From NCBI RefSeq assembly GCF_014154935.1, contig NZ_JACEHH010000035.1, forward strand, positions 33,751-97,750: a DNA stretch of 64,000 bases, in the 5' to 3' direction. The translations under genes were made by a program, and so were the position numbers. The notes under the pieces are model-generated. The model did no database searches, was not told the origin of the DNA, and saw nothing but the letters and a program-made list of their open reading frames with translations. How positions within the stretch are numbered: the first letter of the stretch is position 1; every line of letters starts with the position of its first letter. This document shows positions 18,054 to 27,239 of the stretch, in pieces. Source of the DNA: Stieleria mannarensis (lineage in GTDB: Bacteria > Planctomycetota > Planctomycetia > Pirellulales > Pirellulaceae).

Positions 18054-20036
18054 TCAGGAGGATGCCATTTCGGGGGTTTGCTTTTTCGCTTCGGCCCGCT
18101 CCTTCCAGACCTCTTCGATGATATCGGCACCGACAAGCCCGTAGAGCCGGGGGCGTGGCGGCTGCAGCGACGTGTCGACGTCCTCGTAGCTGAACTGGGG
18201 CTGCATGGTGGCGTTGTCGTAATCCGCGATCGTGCTCTTCAAATACTTTTCGTTGTTCTTTTCGAACGCATCGCACCACTCCTCGGCTTGCTTGCGTCGC
18301 TCGGCGGGATCTTCCGCGGTCAGCGAAGGCTTTTGGAAGTCCGGTTTGAAGTGGGCCCCACGGCATTCGTCGCGGCGAAGTGCACCGCCCAAGATGGACT
18401 TGGCGATCGGGAACATGTCTTGCAGTGATTTTGCGAAGATCACGTTTTGGTTGGACCAGCTGCCGGTGTCCGACAAGTTGACCTTCATCGCACGCTCGTG
18501 CAAATCGTTGACCTTTTCGATCGCGTCGCTCAATTGATCGTTTCGGCGAACCACGGTCGCGGCCCGCGTCATGATGTCCCCGAGTTCTTGGTGAATCAAA
18601 TAGGGGTTTTCGTCGCTGCCGGAGTTGCCGGTCAGCAGGTGGTCGTGGCGCTCTTGTTGCTTGGCGACGGCGGCTGAGAGCGTGGACGGCTCGATGTCCG
18701 CATGGCCGCCGGATTGGCTGTCGATGTAGTTGACGATCGATGGCCCGGTAAACAAACCGGTAAAGATGCACGAAAGCAACGAGTTGGCGCCCAGTCGGTT
18801 GGCACCGTGGTAGTGGTAGTCACACTCGCCGATCGCATACAGGCCTTCCAGGTTGGTCATGTGGTTCCGCGGGGCGCCGGCCTCCAAGCCTCCGTCGGCA
18901 CTCTTGACGTAATCGGCCCACAACCCGCCCATGCTGTAGTGAACGGCCGGGAAGATCCGCATCGGTTCGATGCGAGGATCGACGCCCTGGAATTTTTCGT
19001 AAATTTCCAGAATCCCGCCCAGCTTGCGGTCCAATTCGGCTTTGGGGATGTGAGTCAAATCCAAGTAGACGCACATCCGTTCGGGATCCACGCTCAGGCC
19101 GTCGTTGACGCAGATGTCAAAGATCTCGCGGGTGGCGATGTCTCGCGGTACCAGATTGCCGTACTCGGGGTAACGTTCTTCCAGGAAGTAGTAGCGATCG
19201 CTGGCGGGGATGTCGCGTGGGGCGCGCGAGTCGTGCGGTTTGCGCGGCACCCAGACGCGTCCGCCTTCGCCACGCGCCGATTCGCTCATCAATCGCAGTT
19301 TGTCGCTGCCGGGGATCGCGGTCGGGTGGACCTGAATGAATTCGCCGTTGCCGTACTTCGCACCGGCTTGGAAGCAGCGGCTGGCGGCGCTGCCGGTACA
19401 GAACACGCTCATCGTGCTGCGGCCGTACACCAATCCGCAACCGCCGGTCGCCACGACGGCGGCGTCGGCGGGGAAGGCGCGGATTTCCATCGACACCATG
19501 TCTTGGGCGACGACACCTCGGACGCGACCGTTGTCGTCTTGGATCGGTCCCAGGAAGTCCCAGAATTCGAACTTGCGGATCAGACCTTCAGCGACGCGGC
19601 GGCGGACCTGTTCGTCCAGGGCATACAGCAATTGCTGTCCGGTGGTCGCACCGGCAAACGCCGTCCGCTTGTACAAGGTGCCGCCGAACCGTCGTCGGTC
19701 CAGAAAGCCTTCGCCGGTGCGGTTGAAGGGCACCCCCAGGCGGTCCATCAGGTCGATGACCTTGGGGGCCCAGTAGGCCATTTCTTTGACCGGCGGCTGG
19801 TGGTTCAGAAAATCACCGCCATAGACCGTGTCATCGAAGTGTTTCCACTCGTTGTCGCCCAACTGGCGGGTCTGGTCGTTGCAGCTGTTGATCCCGCCCT
19901 GGGCACAGACGCTGTGGGAGCGTTTGACGGGCGTCAGGCTGATCAGGTCGACGCTGACGCCGAGTTCTGCCAATTTCATCGCCGAGGCGAGACCTGCAAG
20001 ACCACCACCGACGACGACCACACGTTGATTTGACAT
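18054..20036 (-). CDS. sdhA: Succinate dehydrogenase flavoprotein subunit
   Basis: 660 residues, in the range for the Bacillus-type SdhA. The Rossmann motif VVVGGGLAGLASAMKLAE is at the N-terminus, the covalent-FAD histidine lies in KRSHSVCAQGGIN, and the active-site region includes HPTAIPGSDKLRLMSESARG and the later HYSMGGLWADYVKSADGG. It oxidises succinate to fumarate in the TCA cycle at the inner face of the cytoplasmic membrane. It sits between sdhC (71 bases upstream) and sdhB in one operon. Confidence 0.97.
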   Translation of the reverse strand: MSNQRVVVVGGGLAGLASAMKLAELGVSVDLISLTPVKRSHSVCAQGGINSCNDQTRQLGDNEWKHFDDTVYGGDFLNHQPPVKEMAYWAPKVIDLMDRLGVPFNRTGEGFLDRRRFGGTLYKRTAFAGATTGQQLLYALDEQVRRRVAEGLIRKFEFWDFLGPIQDDNGRVRGVVAQDMVSMEIRAFPADAAVVATGGCGLVYGRSTMSVFCTGSAASRCFQAGAKYGNGEFIQVHPTAIPGSDKLRLMSESARGEGGRVWVPRKPHDSRAPRDIPASDRYYFLEERYPEYGNLVPRDIATREIFDICVNDGLSVDPERMCVYLDLTHIPKAELDRKLGGILEIYEKFQGVDPRIEPMRIFPAVHYSMGGLWADYVKSADGGLEAGAPRNHMTNLEGLYAIGECDYHYHGANRLGANSLLSCIFTGLFTGPSIVNYIDSQSGGHADIEPSTLSAAVAKQQERHDHLLTGNSGSDENPYLIHQELGDIMTRAATVVRRNDQLSDAIEKVNDLHERAMKVNLSDTGSWSNQNVIFAKSLQDMFPIAKSILGGALRRDECRGAHFKPDFQKPSLTAEDPAERRKQAEEWCDAFEKNNEKYLKSTIADYDNATMQPQFSYEDVDTSLQPPRPRLYGLVGADIIEEVWKERAEAKKQTPEMASS

Positions 20037-20107
20037 AGCGACTGAAATTGAAAGAGTGGAATGTGTGTTGATTGGAACTCGAAGCGTGGGACGGAAGCTC
20101 GGCGGCG

Positions 20108-21004
20108 TCAGGACGCCGGTTTCATGTCTTGCAACGACGCTTGTTCGCCGCCCTCGGCGTCATCGATTTCGGATTCGACCGCGGCCCGTCCGCGGAGGTC
20201 ACGTTTGTGTTCGTTTTCGGGAACCGTTCCGGCGACGACGCCCGCTTCGTACATGCGGTCTTCGATCGCACGCATCTCCGCCACGTCGTCTTCGCCCGGG
20301 AAGACGGCCCCCGCCCACGCGGCCAACGAGACAACCGTCAAAACGATGCCCAGCGCCACACAGACTTTGGTCGCCCGTGCCTGAGCTTCGGGGGAAATCC
20401 ACAGGCCCCAGGTGATTCCTGCGGTCCAGATCCCGTTGATGAAGTGGTAAACGAGCGCCAGAACGCCGGCCAGATAGATCACCGGCCAGATGATTCCATA
20501 ACCGAGATTCATCGCGGCGACCAACGAGCTGCCGGCGTTGTAGGGGCTGAATTGGCCGAATCCGATTTTATCAATCGCGTTCATCCAGGCCTCGGCGTGG
20601 ATTCCGCCGTGCAGGTGCATCACGTGCAAGAATAAATACACCAATCCGATGAAACCGGTCCAACGTTGCCAGCTGTAGCGTCGGTTGCTGGTGAACCGGT
20701 ATTGGCTGCTGTTGGTTTTGCCCGTTTTGGCGATCCAGATCCCCAGCACGGCATGAAAGATCAGCGGCAGAAAGATCCCGCCCCACTCGATCAGCGGCAA
20801 CAGCGGACCCGGGCTATGGATCAAGAACACGGCGCGTTGAAAGATCTCGACACTGCCCAACAAACTGGCGTTCGTGGTCAAGTGAACGCACATGTAAAGT
20901 CCCAGCGGCACGATCCCCGTCAGCGAGTGGAGTCGGCGGATCGCAAATTCGTGCTTGGTGAAAAACGACAGCTCGCTGTTTGAATCGGAGTTGGAGTCGG
21001 ACAC
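20108..21004 (-). CDS. sdhC: Succinate dehydrogenase cytochrome b558 subunit
   Basis: About 298 residues from a GTG at 21004; the frame stays open to ATG 21133, so the start is uncertain. Five hydrophobic segments are seen, with haem-ligand-type histidines in FAIRRLHSLTGIVPLG, LMCVHLTT-like LYMCVHLTTNAS, IFHAVLGIWI, YLFLHVMHLHGG and LVYHFINGIW. This is the single-subunit, five-helix b558 anchor used with SdhA/SdhB. The C-terminal about 60 residues after the last helix are hydrophilic and acidic, an extension on the cytoplasmic side. First gene of the sdhCAB operon; the divergent permease gene starts about 240 bases away. Confidence 0.9.
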   Translation of the reverse strand: MSDSNSDSNSELSFFTKHEFAIRRLHSLTGIVPLGLYMCVHLTTNASLLGSVEIFQRAVFLIHSPGPLLPLIEWGGIFLPLIFHAVLGIWIAKTGKTNSSQYRFTSNRRYSWQRWTGFIGLVYLFLHVMHLHGGIHAEAWMNAIDKIGFGQFSPYNAGSSLVAAMNLGYGIIWPVIYLAGVLALVYHFINGIWTAGITWGLWISPEAQARATKVCVALGIVLTVVSLAAWAGAVFPGEDDVAEMRAIEDRMYEAGVVAGTVPENEHKRDLRGRAAVESEIDDAEGGEQASLQDMKPAS

Positions 21005-21247
21005 GTGACTGCTTGACCGGTGCGTTGGGAGGAATCGAAGACGACGCGCGATCGAATGATCGCCACGGTAAGATACCGCAGCCAGCCATCGGCCGCGCGA
21101 GCCTGCGAATTTTGTTAAGGTTTTCAGGCCCATACTTTAGGCTTCATCCGTCCACTCGCCTAGATCGACGGATTGACGCAGACGATTTGTAGAATTCTGC
21201 CCCGCGGTCTCTGACTGTCGCAATCCGCACACATAGAAAACTTGTCG

Positions 21248-22714
21248 ATGAACATCTGGTTGGTCGTGACCCTTGCGGTCGTCGTCGTCTTGGTCAGCAT
21301 CCTGGTGTTCCGACTGCACGCATTTTTAACGCTCTTGTTAGCCGGATTGCTGGTCGCCGGGCTGACCGGGCCGGACATGTTGAAGCAATATGCCGACGCC
21401 GAAGTGGCGGCGAACAAGTGGACGGCTCAGGCCGCTGTGACATTCACGCACAGCAGCGCCGCGGCGCGTGTGACAAACGCGTTCGGATCGACGGCCGGAA
21501 AAATTGGAATTTTAATTGCCTTGGCCAGCGTGATCGGCGGCTGCCTGTCCGAATCGGGCGCCGCGGCCACCATCGTCCAGCGGATGTTGAAACTGGTCGG
21601 CCCCCGGCGATCCCCCGAAGCACTGGCGGTCAGTTCGTTCATCATCGGGATCCCGGTATTCTTTGACACGGTGTTCTACCTGATGGTGCCGTTGGCCAGG
21701 TCGTTGCGCCGCGCCGTCGGCAATGACTATGTGTTGTTCATCTTGTCGATTCTGGCCGGCGGTTCGATCGCGCACTCGTTGATCCCGCCCACCCCCGGCC
21801 CGCTGCAAGTCGCTGAAATCCTGAACATCGACGTCGGCGTGATGCTGGGCGTTGGGTTGGTCGTCGGTGCAATGAGTAGCGTGCTGTCACTGGCCTCGGC
21901 GCGGCTGATCAACCGCTGTGTCGAAGTGCCGTTGCGGCCCATCGCCGGTGAATCGATCGCCAGTGAGGCGCCCGATTCGGCGGCCCCCGATTCGAACGCT
22001 ACCGCCGGGGCGTCGGCAGACACGCATTGGCCTGGGTTCGTCGAGTCGCTGCTTCCGATCCTGGTCCCCGTCGTCTTGATCACGATCGGCAGCGTGTTGG
22101 CGTACCTGATCCAATCGGGCGCGGTGCAGCGGAGTGGGGGGACCGATGCGCTGCAATTGATCGGCGACAAGAACATCGCGATCGCGATCGGATTGGCGTT
22201 CGCGATGGCGTTGATGCGGTACATCGATTCGGACCGCCGCAGGACGCTGGTCAGTCGGTCGCTGGCATCGGCGGGCAACATCATTTTGATCACCGCTGCC
22301 GGCGGGGCGTTCGGCGCGATGCTGCGCCAGGCCGGGATCGCCGGCGCGGTCGGTGATTTGGTCGACGCCAACGCGGGGCTGGTTCTGTTGCCGCTGGCGT
22401 TCGGCGTGACCGCCGCCATCCGCACGCTGCAAGGTTCCGCCACGGTCGCCATGATCACCTCGGCAGGCGTCTTGCAAGGATTTGCGTTTGCCGAGGAACT
22501 GCCGTTCCACCCGGTGTATCTGGCGATGGCCATCGGGGCGGGCAGCAAGCCGGTGTCGTGGATGACCGACAGTGCGTTTTGGGTGATCACACGGATGAGC
22601 GGGATGACCGAAGCGGAGGGATTGAAAGTGATCTCGCCGATGAGCATTGCGTTGGGGGTCTCGGCACTGACCGTCAGCGTCCTGATGGCTTGGTTGTTCC
22701 CGGGAGTGGGGTGA
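21248..22714 (+). CDS. GntP-family permease (gluconate-type)
   Basis: 488 residues from ATG 21248 (a TTG six bases upstream is also open). About 12 hydrophobic segments; GntP-family blocks include GSTAGKIGILIALASVIGG, SSFIIGIPVFFDTVFYLMVP, GGSIAHSLIPPTPGPLQVAE and ATVAMITSAG. The family imports gluconate or related sugar acids with protons. A Pro/Ala-rich loop after LASARLINRC is longer than usual. No gluconate kinase is adjacent, so the substrate could be another sugar acid. Confidence 0.9.
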   Translation: MNIWLVVTLAVVVVLVSILVFRLHAFLTLLLAGLLVAGLTGPDMLKQYADAEVAANKWTAQAAVTFTHSSAAARVTNAFGSTAGKIGILIALASVIGGCLSESGAAATIVQRMLKLVGPRRSPEALAVSSFIIGIPVFFDTVFYLMVPLARSLRRAVGNDYVLFILSILAGGSIAHSLIPPTPGPLQVAEILNIDVGVMLGVGLVVGAMSSVLSLASARLINRCVEVPLRPIAGESIASEAPDSAAPDSNATAGASADTHWPGFVESLLPILVPVVLITIGSVLAYLIQSGAVQRSGGTDALQLIGDKNIAIAIGLAFAMALMRYIDSDRRRTLVSRSLASAGNIILITAAGGAFGAMLRQAGIAGAVGDLVDANAGLVLLPLAFGVTAAIRTLQGSATVAMITSAGVLQGFAFAEELPFHPVYLAMAIGAGSKPVSWMTDSAFWVITRMSGMTEAEGLKVISPMSIALGVSALTVSVLMAWLFPGVG

Positions 22715-22743
22715 CGGCGGCAAGGAACCGCGTTGAAACCTAA

Positions 22744-22784
22744 CCCTCCCTGGCAGGGAGGGTCGAGCGTAGCGAGGGGAGGGT
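22744..22784 (+). repeat. CCTCCCTGGCAGGGAGG repeat, copy 1
   Basis: A palindromic core CCCTCCCTGGCAGGGAGGG is followed by TCGAGCGTAGCGAGGGGAGG. A shorter copy lies at 24891-24925. It sits between the GntP gene and carA and could form a hairpin in either transcript. Confidence 0.6.
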
Positions 22785-22897
22785 CGGCGGCTAAGGCCCG
22801 CCCACTCGTCGAAAAAGCCGACTTCCGGTATCCTGTTGGCGTTTTTAGTTCACACCCGACCCATTCCGCTAGAATCGGCAATCGCACCACCATTCTT

Positions 22898-24031
22898 ATG
22901 ACCCGAATCGCGAAACTCGCACTCGAAGACGGCACGGTTTACACCGGAAAAGGCTTCGGCGCCGAAGGCGAAATCAACGGTGAAGTCGTTTTCAACACCT
23001 CGATGACCGGTTATCAGGAAATCCTGACCGACCCCAGTTATCGCGGCCAAATCGTGACGATGACGTACCCCGAGATCGGCAACTATGGCATCAATTCGAT
23101 CGACGTCGAGCACGAAACGCCTTCCCTGGCAGGCTTCATCGTTCGCGAAGAGAGCCGCATCTTCAGTAATTATCGCGCCGAAGGCTCCTTGTCGGCCTAC
23201 CTGGAACAACACGGCATCGTCGCCGTGGCAGGGATCGACACCCGCGCGTTGGTGCGACGCATCCGCGAAAAGGGTGCCATGCGCGGCATTTTGTCGACGA
23301 GCGACTTGGACGACGCCTCACTGATCGAAAAGGCGAAAAACAGCCCGGGGCTGGTCGGCCGCGACCTGGTCCGCGAGGTGATGCCCGCCGAAACGCGGCG
23401 ATGGGACAGCCAACTCGATGAGTGGACCGCGACGGAAATCGCACGCGGCAAAGCCCCCGCCGCCAACGGGTCGGCCAACATCGTCTGCATGGACTTTGGC
23501 ATGAAGTGGAATATCCCGCGGCACTTTGCCTCGCGAGGTAACCAGGTCACCGTCGTCCCCGGCGATACCAGCGCCGACGAGATCCTGAAACTCAACCCCG
23601 ACGGCGTGTTTTTGTCCAACGGCCCCGGTGACCCCGAACCGTTGGATTATGCCCACAAAACGATTGCGGAACTGATCGGCAAGACACCGCTGTTCGGCAT
23701 CTGCCTGGGGCACCAACTGCTTTCGCTCGCCTGCGGTGCGAAAACGTTCAAGCTGAAATTCGGGCACCGAGGGGCCAACCAACCGGTTTTGGATCTGCAA
23801 ACCGGCAAAGTCGAGATCACGACCCAAAACCACGGGTTTGCCGTCGAAGAATCGTCGCTCCCGGACTGCCTGGAAATCACCCACCGAAACCTGAACGACG
23901 ACACGATCGCCGGCGTTCGGCACCGCGAGGCCCAGGCGTTCGGCGTCCAGCATCACCCCGAAGCATCCTCGGGGCCACACGACAGCCACTACCTGTTCGA
24001 TCGCTTCCAAAGCGTGGTCGGCAAGGCGTAA
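22898..24031 (+). CDS. carA: Carbamoyl-phosphate synthase small (glutaminase) subunit
   Basis: 377 residues from ATG 22898 (MTRIAKLALEDGTVY), the family length; the open frame extends upstream into repeat sequence. The N-terminal domain has GEVVFNTSMTGYQEILTDPS and the C-terminal class I glutaminase domain has LSNGPGDPEPLDY, FGICLGHQ with the nucleophile Cys, and QHHPEASSGPHDS with the catalytic His-Glu. It delivers ammonia to CarB for carbamoyl phosphate used in arginine and pyrimidine synthesis. carB is on the same strand but about 13 kb away, so the two are not an operon. Confidence 0.97.
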   Translation: MTRIAKLALEDGTVYTGKGFGAEGEINGEVVFNTSMTGYQEILTDPSYRGQIVTMTYPEIGNYGINSIDVEHETPSLAGFIVREESRIFSNYRAEGSLSAYLEQHGIVAVAGIDTRALVRRIREKGAMRGILSTSDLDDASLIEKAKNSPGLVGRDLVREVMPAETRRWDSQLDEWTATEIARGKAPAANGSANIVCMDFGMKWNIPRHFASRGNQVTVVPGDTSADEILKLNPDGVFLSNGPGDPEPLDYAHKTIAELIGKTPLFGICLGHQLLSLACGAKTFKLKFGHRGANQPVLDLQTGKVEITTQNHGFAVEESSLPDCLEITHRNLNDDTIAGVRHREAQAFGVQHHPEASSGPHDSHYLFDRFQSVVGKA

Positions 24032-24050
24032 GCGGGTCCGCGTCTCATCC

Positions 24051-24118
24051 CGGCGTAGCCACGCTCGCCTGAGCGTGGGACGCACTGGGAACCACCTTCT
24101 GGCGAAGGCAGCGACGCT
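24051..24118 (+). repeat. CGTAGC...CTCGCC...GAGCG surface repeat
   Basis: GCGTAGCCACGCTCGCCTGA GCGTGG followed by CACCTTCTGGCGAAGGCAGC is a diverged copy of 56141-56219, with the same two hairpins in the same order. Single-hairpin copies lie at 33988-34011 and 35008-35032. Confidence 0.6.
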
Positions 24119-24140
24119 GGCGCGGCCCGGCTCGAATCGG

Positions 24141-24641
24141 CTAGCGGACGGGCTCTTGCTTGAGAAAGTCGTTGACCGAGGGGGAGGCGTCTTCGTCGGC
24201 GGATTTCGGGAACGGGGCGAACAGGTTGCTAAAGAAGCCGCCTTGCTGCTTGGTCTGGGGGGCCGGCGTGGTCTGGCTGTTTTGACGGAACCCGGCGGGA
24301 ATCAGCCGCATCGGGTTCAGCGTATCCTTGGTCCGCTGCCAGCTCTTTTTGGCGGTCGTGGAAACTTCGTCCACCAAGCTATCTTTTTTCGTGATCACGC
24401 GTTCCTTTTCTTGCTTGGTCGGCAAGAAGGTGGACATCGTGGGCATTTTCAACTTCGGCATCTGCCAGTTCATCGGATTCAGCCCGCTGACCATCCGCGT
24501 TAGCGGATTGCCTGGCAGGGCCGGCTCGGTCGCCGAATCCTGGGCCGTCGCCGAATCTTGGGCAGACGCGGCAGGCTGCGACACGAAGGTCATCGCGGCA
24601 AGTAACAGGACGCAAGTTGAGGCAATGGTTCGTGTGTTCAT
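24141..24641 (-). CDS. Secreted hypothetical protein
   Basis: 166 residues. A cleavable signal peptide (ASTCVLLLAAMTFVSQPAASA) is followed by a short AQDSAT repeat, a Met/Pro-rich stretch (NWQMPKLKMPTM) and a basic helix with KKSWQRTKDTLNPMRLIP. No known domain was recognised. The pattern resembles small exported planctomycete proteins. It stands alone between repeats. Confidence 0.6.
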   Translation of the reverse strand: MNTRTIASTCVLLLAAMTFVSQPAASAQDSATAQDSATEPALPGNPLTRMVSGLNPMNWQMPKLKMPTMSTFLPTKQEKERVITKKDSLVDEVSTTAKKSWQRTKDTLNPMRLIPAGFRQNSQTTPAPQTKQQGGFFSNLFAPFPKSADEDASPSVNDFLKQEPVR

Positions 24642-24865
24642 CGCGGTGAATCGTCTCCCATGGGCGAAGCAGAGCGAGTTAGGGGTGGATCGTGCGGCCC
24701 ATCCGGCCGATGCCGCTGACTCGACGCGTCGAACAAGCGGTATTGGCCTTTTGGCACGTGGGCTGCCTATCGCAAGATTCCCCTCCGCAGGGCAAGACCA
24801 GTTTGTTGTGAGACCTGGCGCCGGGAGGACAAACGCACGACGTTAGGACAAGACTCTCCCTGGAA

Positions 24866-24925
24866 GAGGTCGTGCGGTTTTTTAAATTCACCTCCCTGGC
24901 AGGGAGGGGCGAGTGCAGCGAAGGG
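24866..24925 (+). repeat. GAGGTCGTGCGGTTTT plus CCTCCCTGGCAGGGAGG repeat
   Basis: GAGGTCGTGCGGTTTT at 24866-24881 recurs exactly, in the opposite orientation, at 29756-29771. It is followed by CCTCCCTGGCAGGGAGGGGC (24891-24910), the core shared with 22744-22784. Confidence 0.6.
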
Positions 24926-25052
24926 CATCGGCACCAAGTGAAGACGAAACCCTACCACAGTGAGGGTGAAGTCGTACACACCTGTTGGACCCGCGTTGAA
25001 AAACACCGAACCGGCCTTGTTTGCCGATTCACATCGGCGATAGCATCGCCGT

Positions 25053-25084
25053 ATACCTTGTTCGACGCATACCTTGTTCGACGC
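25053..25084 (+). repeat. Perfect 16-bp tandem duplication
   Basis: ATACCTTGTTCGACGC occurs twice head to tail (25053-25068 and 25069-25084), 20 bases before the fucosyltransferase-like gene start at 25105. It could be a slippage or insertion footprint and would move promoter elements relative to the gene. Confidence 0.8.
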
Positions 25085-25104
25085 TCAGCCAGGTCCACTT
25101 TCCC

Positions 25105-26034
25105 ATGATGATTCTCTCGCGACGGTACGGCCAACTCGGGAACCGGCTGATCCTGTATTCAAATTTGATCGCGGCGGCTCGGCACTATCGCATCGAGCTT
25201 CGCAATCCCAGTTTTGCCGAGTATGCCAGTCTGTTTCCCAGCACGCGTGAGGACCTATGGTGCCGCTATGACGCGCACCTGAAACCGTCGCCGAACCACC
25301 GCCCCAGCCGGCGTCCGCCGTCACGACGGCGTCGCAATGCGTTGATGCATGTCATGCAAGCGGTGGCGAAATCGATGAACGCGATCGGCATGCGTCACTA
25401 TCCGGCCAAAGTGATTCGGTTGGGGGCTGGGGAGATCTGCGATTTGGAAGGCGACCGTTTTCGCAGTGCGGTCGAATCCGGGCGGACGCTGTTGTTGCAG
25501 GGCTGGCTGTTTCGCAGTCCGCGATTGCTGGAACAACATTGGCCGCACATCCGTGATTTCTTCACCGTGTCCAAAACCGATCGAGATGTGATCGACCAAA
25601 GGATTCGCCAGGCGCGGCGCGACAGCGATGTGTTGGTCGGCGTTCACATTCGTCGCGGTGACTACGCAAATTATCGGGGCGGACAGTACTACTATGATGA
25701 CGCGTTGTATTCGCGATGGATGCACAGCGTTTGCGATCAATTGCCCGGGCAACGCGTCCGGTTTCTGGTTTGCAGCAACGAACCATTAGACGAGAGTGCC
25801 TTTACCGGACTCAACATCACCCATGGGCCGGGCACGGCACTGCGGGACATGTATGCCTTGGCCGACACCGACTGGATGATGGGGCCGCCGAGCACGTTTA
25901 CCGGCTGGGCCGAGATGGTCGGTCGACGTCCACGGATCGAATTGCAATCTCGCCAGCAGAGCGTGGTGGTTCCCCCATCGGTTGTATCACAGTCGCTCGC
26001 ATTCCAGCCGAACGCGGAGCAGGTTGCGGCCTGA
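25105..26034 (+). CDS. Alpha-1,2-fucosyltransferase-like protein (GT11)
   Basis: 309 residues from ATG 25105 (a second ATG follows directly). GT11 motifs: YGQLGNRLILYSNLIAAA near the N-terminus, VGVHIRRGDYANYRGGQYYY (HxRRxDY, residues 181-187), and the C-terminal SNEPLD and PSTFTGWAEM with Gly-Trp replacing the usual S/W pattern. Family members transfer fucose from GDP-fucose to surface glycans. A basic linker (RPSRRPPSRRRR) near residue 67 is unusual. Seven bases separate it from the dehydrogenase gene downstream, so they may be co-transcribed. Confidence 0.75.
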   Translation: MMILSRRYGQLGNRLILYSNLIAAARHYRIELRNPSFAEYASLFPSTREDLWCRYDAHLKPSPNHRPSRRPPSRRRRNALMHVMQAVAKSMNAIGMRHYPAKVIRLGAGEICDLEGDRFRSAVESGRTLLLQGWLFRSPRLLEQHWPHIRDFFTVSKTDRDVIDQRIRQARRDSDVLVGVHIRRGDYANYRGGQYYYDDALYSRWMHSVCDQLPGQRVRFLVCSNEPLDESAFTGLNITHGPGTALRDMYALADTDWMMGPPSTFTGWAEMVGRRPRIELQSRQQSVVVPPSVVSQSLAFQPNAEQVAA

Positions 26035-26041
26035 GCCTTTG

Positions 26042-27220
26042 ATGGAACCACCTCGTCCCCAATGGCCAGACGACTTGCCCCGTGTATTGCTGGTCGGTTG
26101 CGGTGTGGTCGGCCGAGCGATCGCCGATGCGCATGCGGCGCGCGAGATTTCGTTCTGTCTGGCCGATCAGGACGCCGATGCACTGCGCGTCGCGTCGCAA
26201 TCATTTGCCGACGCGGGCATCGCGACACGCGAGTGCTTGCTGCCGGTTGAATCGCTGCACGGCATCGTGGTCGGCCAAGGCGAGTCGACCGACACGACGC
26301 AACCGCCGATCGTGATTGAATCGATCGTCGAACGCTTGGATGCCAAGCAAGAGCTGATGGCGGCGATTCATCAAGTCCTGGGCGATGAAGCCGTCTTGTG
26401 CAGCAATACATCGACGCTGAAGATCGACGAGATTGCCGGTCGCGGGCCGGATTTACCTGAGCGAGTTTGCGGGATGCACTTCTTCATGCCCGTTCATGCC
26501 CGCGCGGCGGTCGAAGTGATCGCGGGACCGCGCAGCGCGGACGACGCCATCCAAGCTGTCGTCCGGCACGCCACACGCCTGGGGAAGCGGGCGATTCGAT
26601 GCCAAGACGGCCCCGGATTTGTCGTCAACCGAATGCTTTCGCCCTATCTGAACCAGGCGTTGTTGCTGCTCTGTCGCGGTGCCACCGAATCTCAAATCGA
26701 GCGGGCCGCGCGGGCCTATGGCATGCCGCTTTCTCCGCTCGAACTGATCGATTGGATCGGTGCCCCCACGATGTACCATGCCGGCAGGGCGTTTTGCAGT
26801 GCCTTTCCGCATCGTGTCGATCCGTCGCCGCTGGTCCCGGCGCTGTTGAAACGCAAACGGCTCGGCCGCGCCACTGGCCAGGGGCTGTACGACTACACCG
26901 ACGGGCACCGCAGTCGCACGTTGGCCGACGAAACACAAGCGTTGATCGAAACCTACCGCACCGATCGACATGAGTTTACCGACGGCGATGTGTTGTTGTT
27001 GCTGTCGATTCCGATGTGGATCGAGGCGACATGCCTGCTTGGCGAAGGCATCGCCGATTCAATGGCAACCGTCGACTTGGCCATGGCCGGTGGGCTGGGA
27101 TTCACCAGCGACGCCAACTGGTCGGACTTTTACAATCAACTCGGCCGGCAGCGGATCGATGATGCGATCGACCGCTGGCAATCGGATTTCAAGTCGATGC
27201 GAATGCCTGAAATCAAATAG
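26042..27220 (+). CDS. 3-hydroxyacyl-CoA dehydrogenase family protein
   Basis: 392 residues from ATG 26042. N-terminal NAD-binding fold VLLVGCGVVGRAIADAH, then SNTSTLKIDEIA with the family Ser/Asn, GMHFFMPVH with the catalytic His, and DGPGFVVNRMLSPYLNQ, then the C-terminal helical domain (SPLELIDWIGAPTMYHAGRA) and a second partial repeat. It resembles the dehydrogenase half of FadB/FadJ without the hydratase. Expected reaction: NAD-dependent oxidation of 3-hydroxyacyl-CoA. The substrate chain length and pathway are not shown by neighbours. Confidence 0.85.
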   Translation: MEPPRPQWPDDLPRVLLVGCGVVGRAIADAHAAREISFCLADQDADALRVASQSFADAGIATRECLLPVESLHGIVVGQGESTDTTQPPIVIESIVERLDAKQELMAAIHQVLGDEAVLCSNTSTLKIDEIAGRGPDLPERVCGMHFFMPVHARAAVEVIAGPRSADDAIQAVVRHATRLGKRAIRCQDGPGFVVNRMLSPYLNQALLLLCRGATESQIERAARAYGMPLSPLELIDWIGAPTMYHAGRAFCSAFPHRVDPSPLVPALLKRKRLGRATGQGLYDYTDGHRSRTLADETQALIETYRTDRHEFTDGDVLLLLSIPMWIEATCLLGEGIADSMATVDLAMAGGLGFTSDANWSDFYNQLGRQRIDDAIDRWQSDFKSMRMPEIK

Positions 27221-27239
27221 AAACCAGCATTCCAGTGGC

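Larger units (their letters stand above)
24642..25104. other. Intergenic, repeats only
   Basis: Between divergently transcribed genes. It holds the repeat at 24866-24925 and the 16-bp tandem duplication at 25053-25084. No coding pattern was seen in any frame. Confidence 0.5.

Noticed and set aside
18702..20033. 443-codon plus-strand frame
   Set aside because: Antisense to sdhA; no family features.
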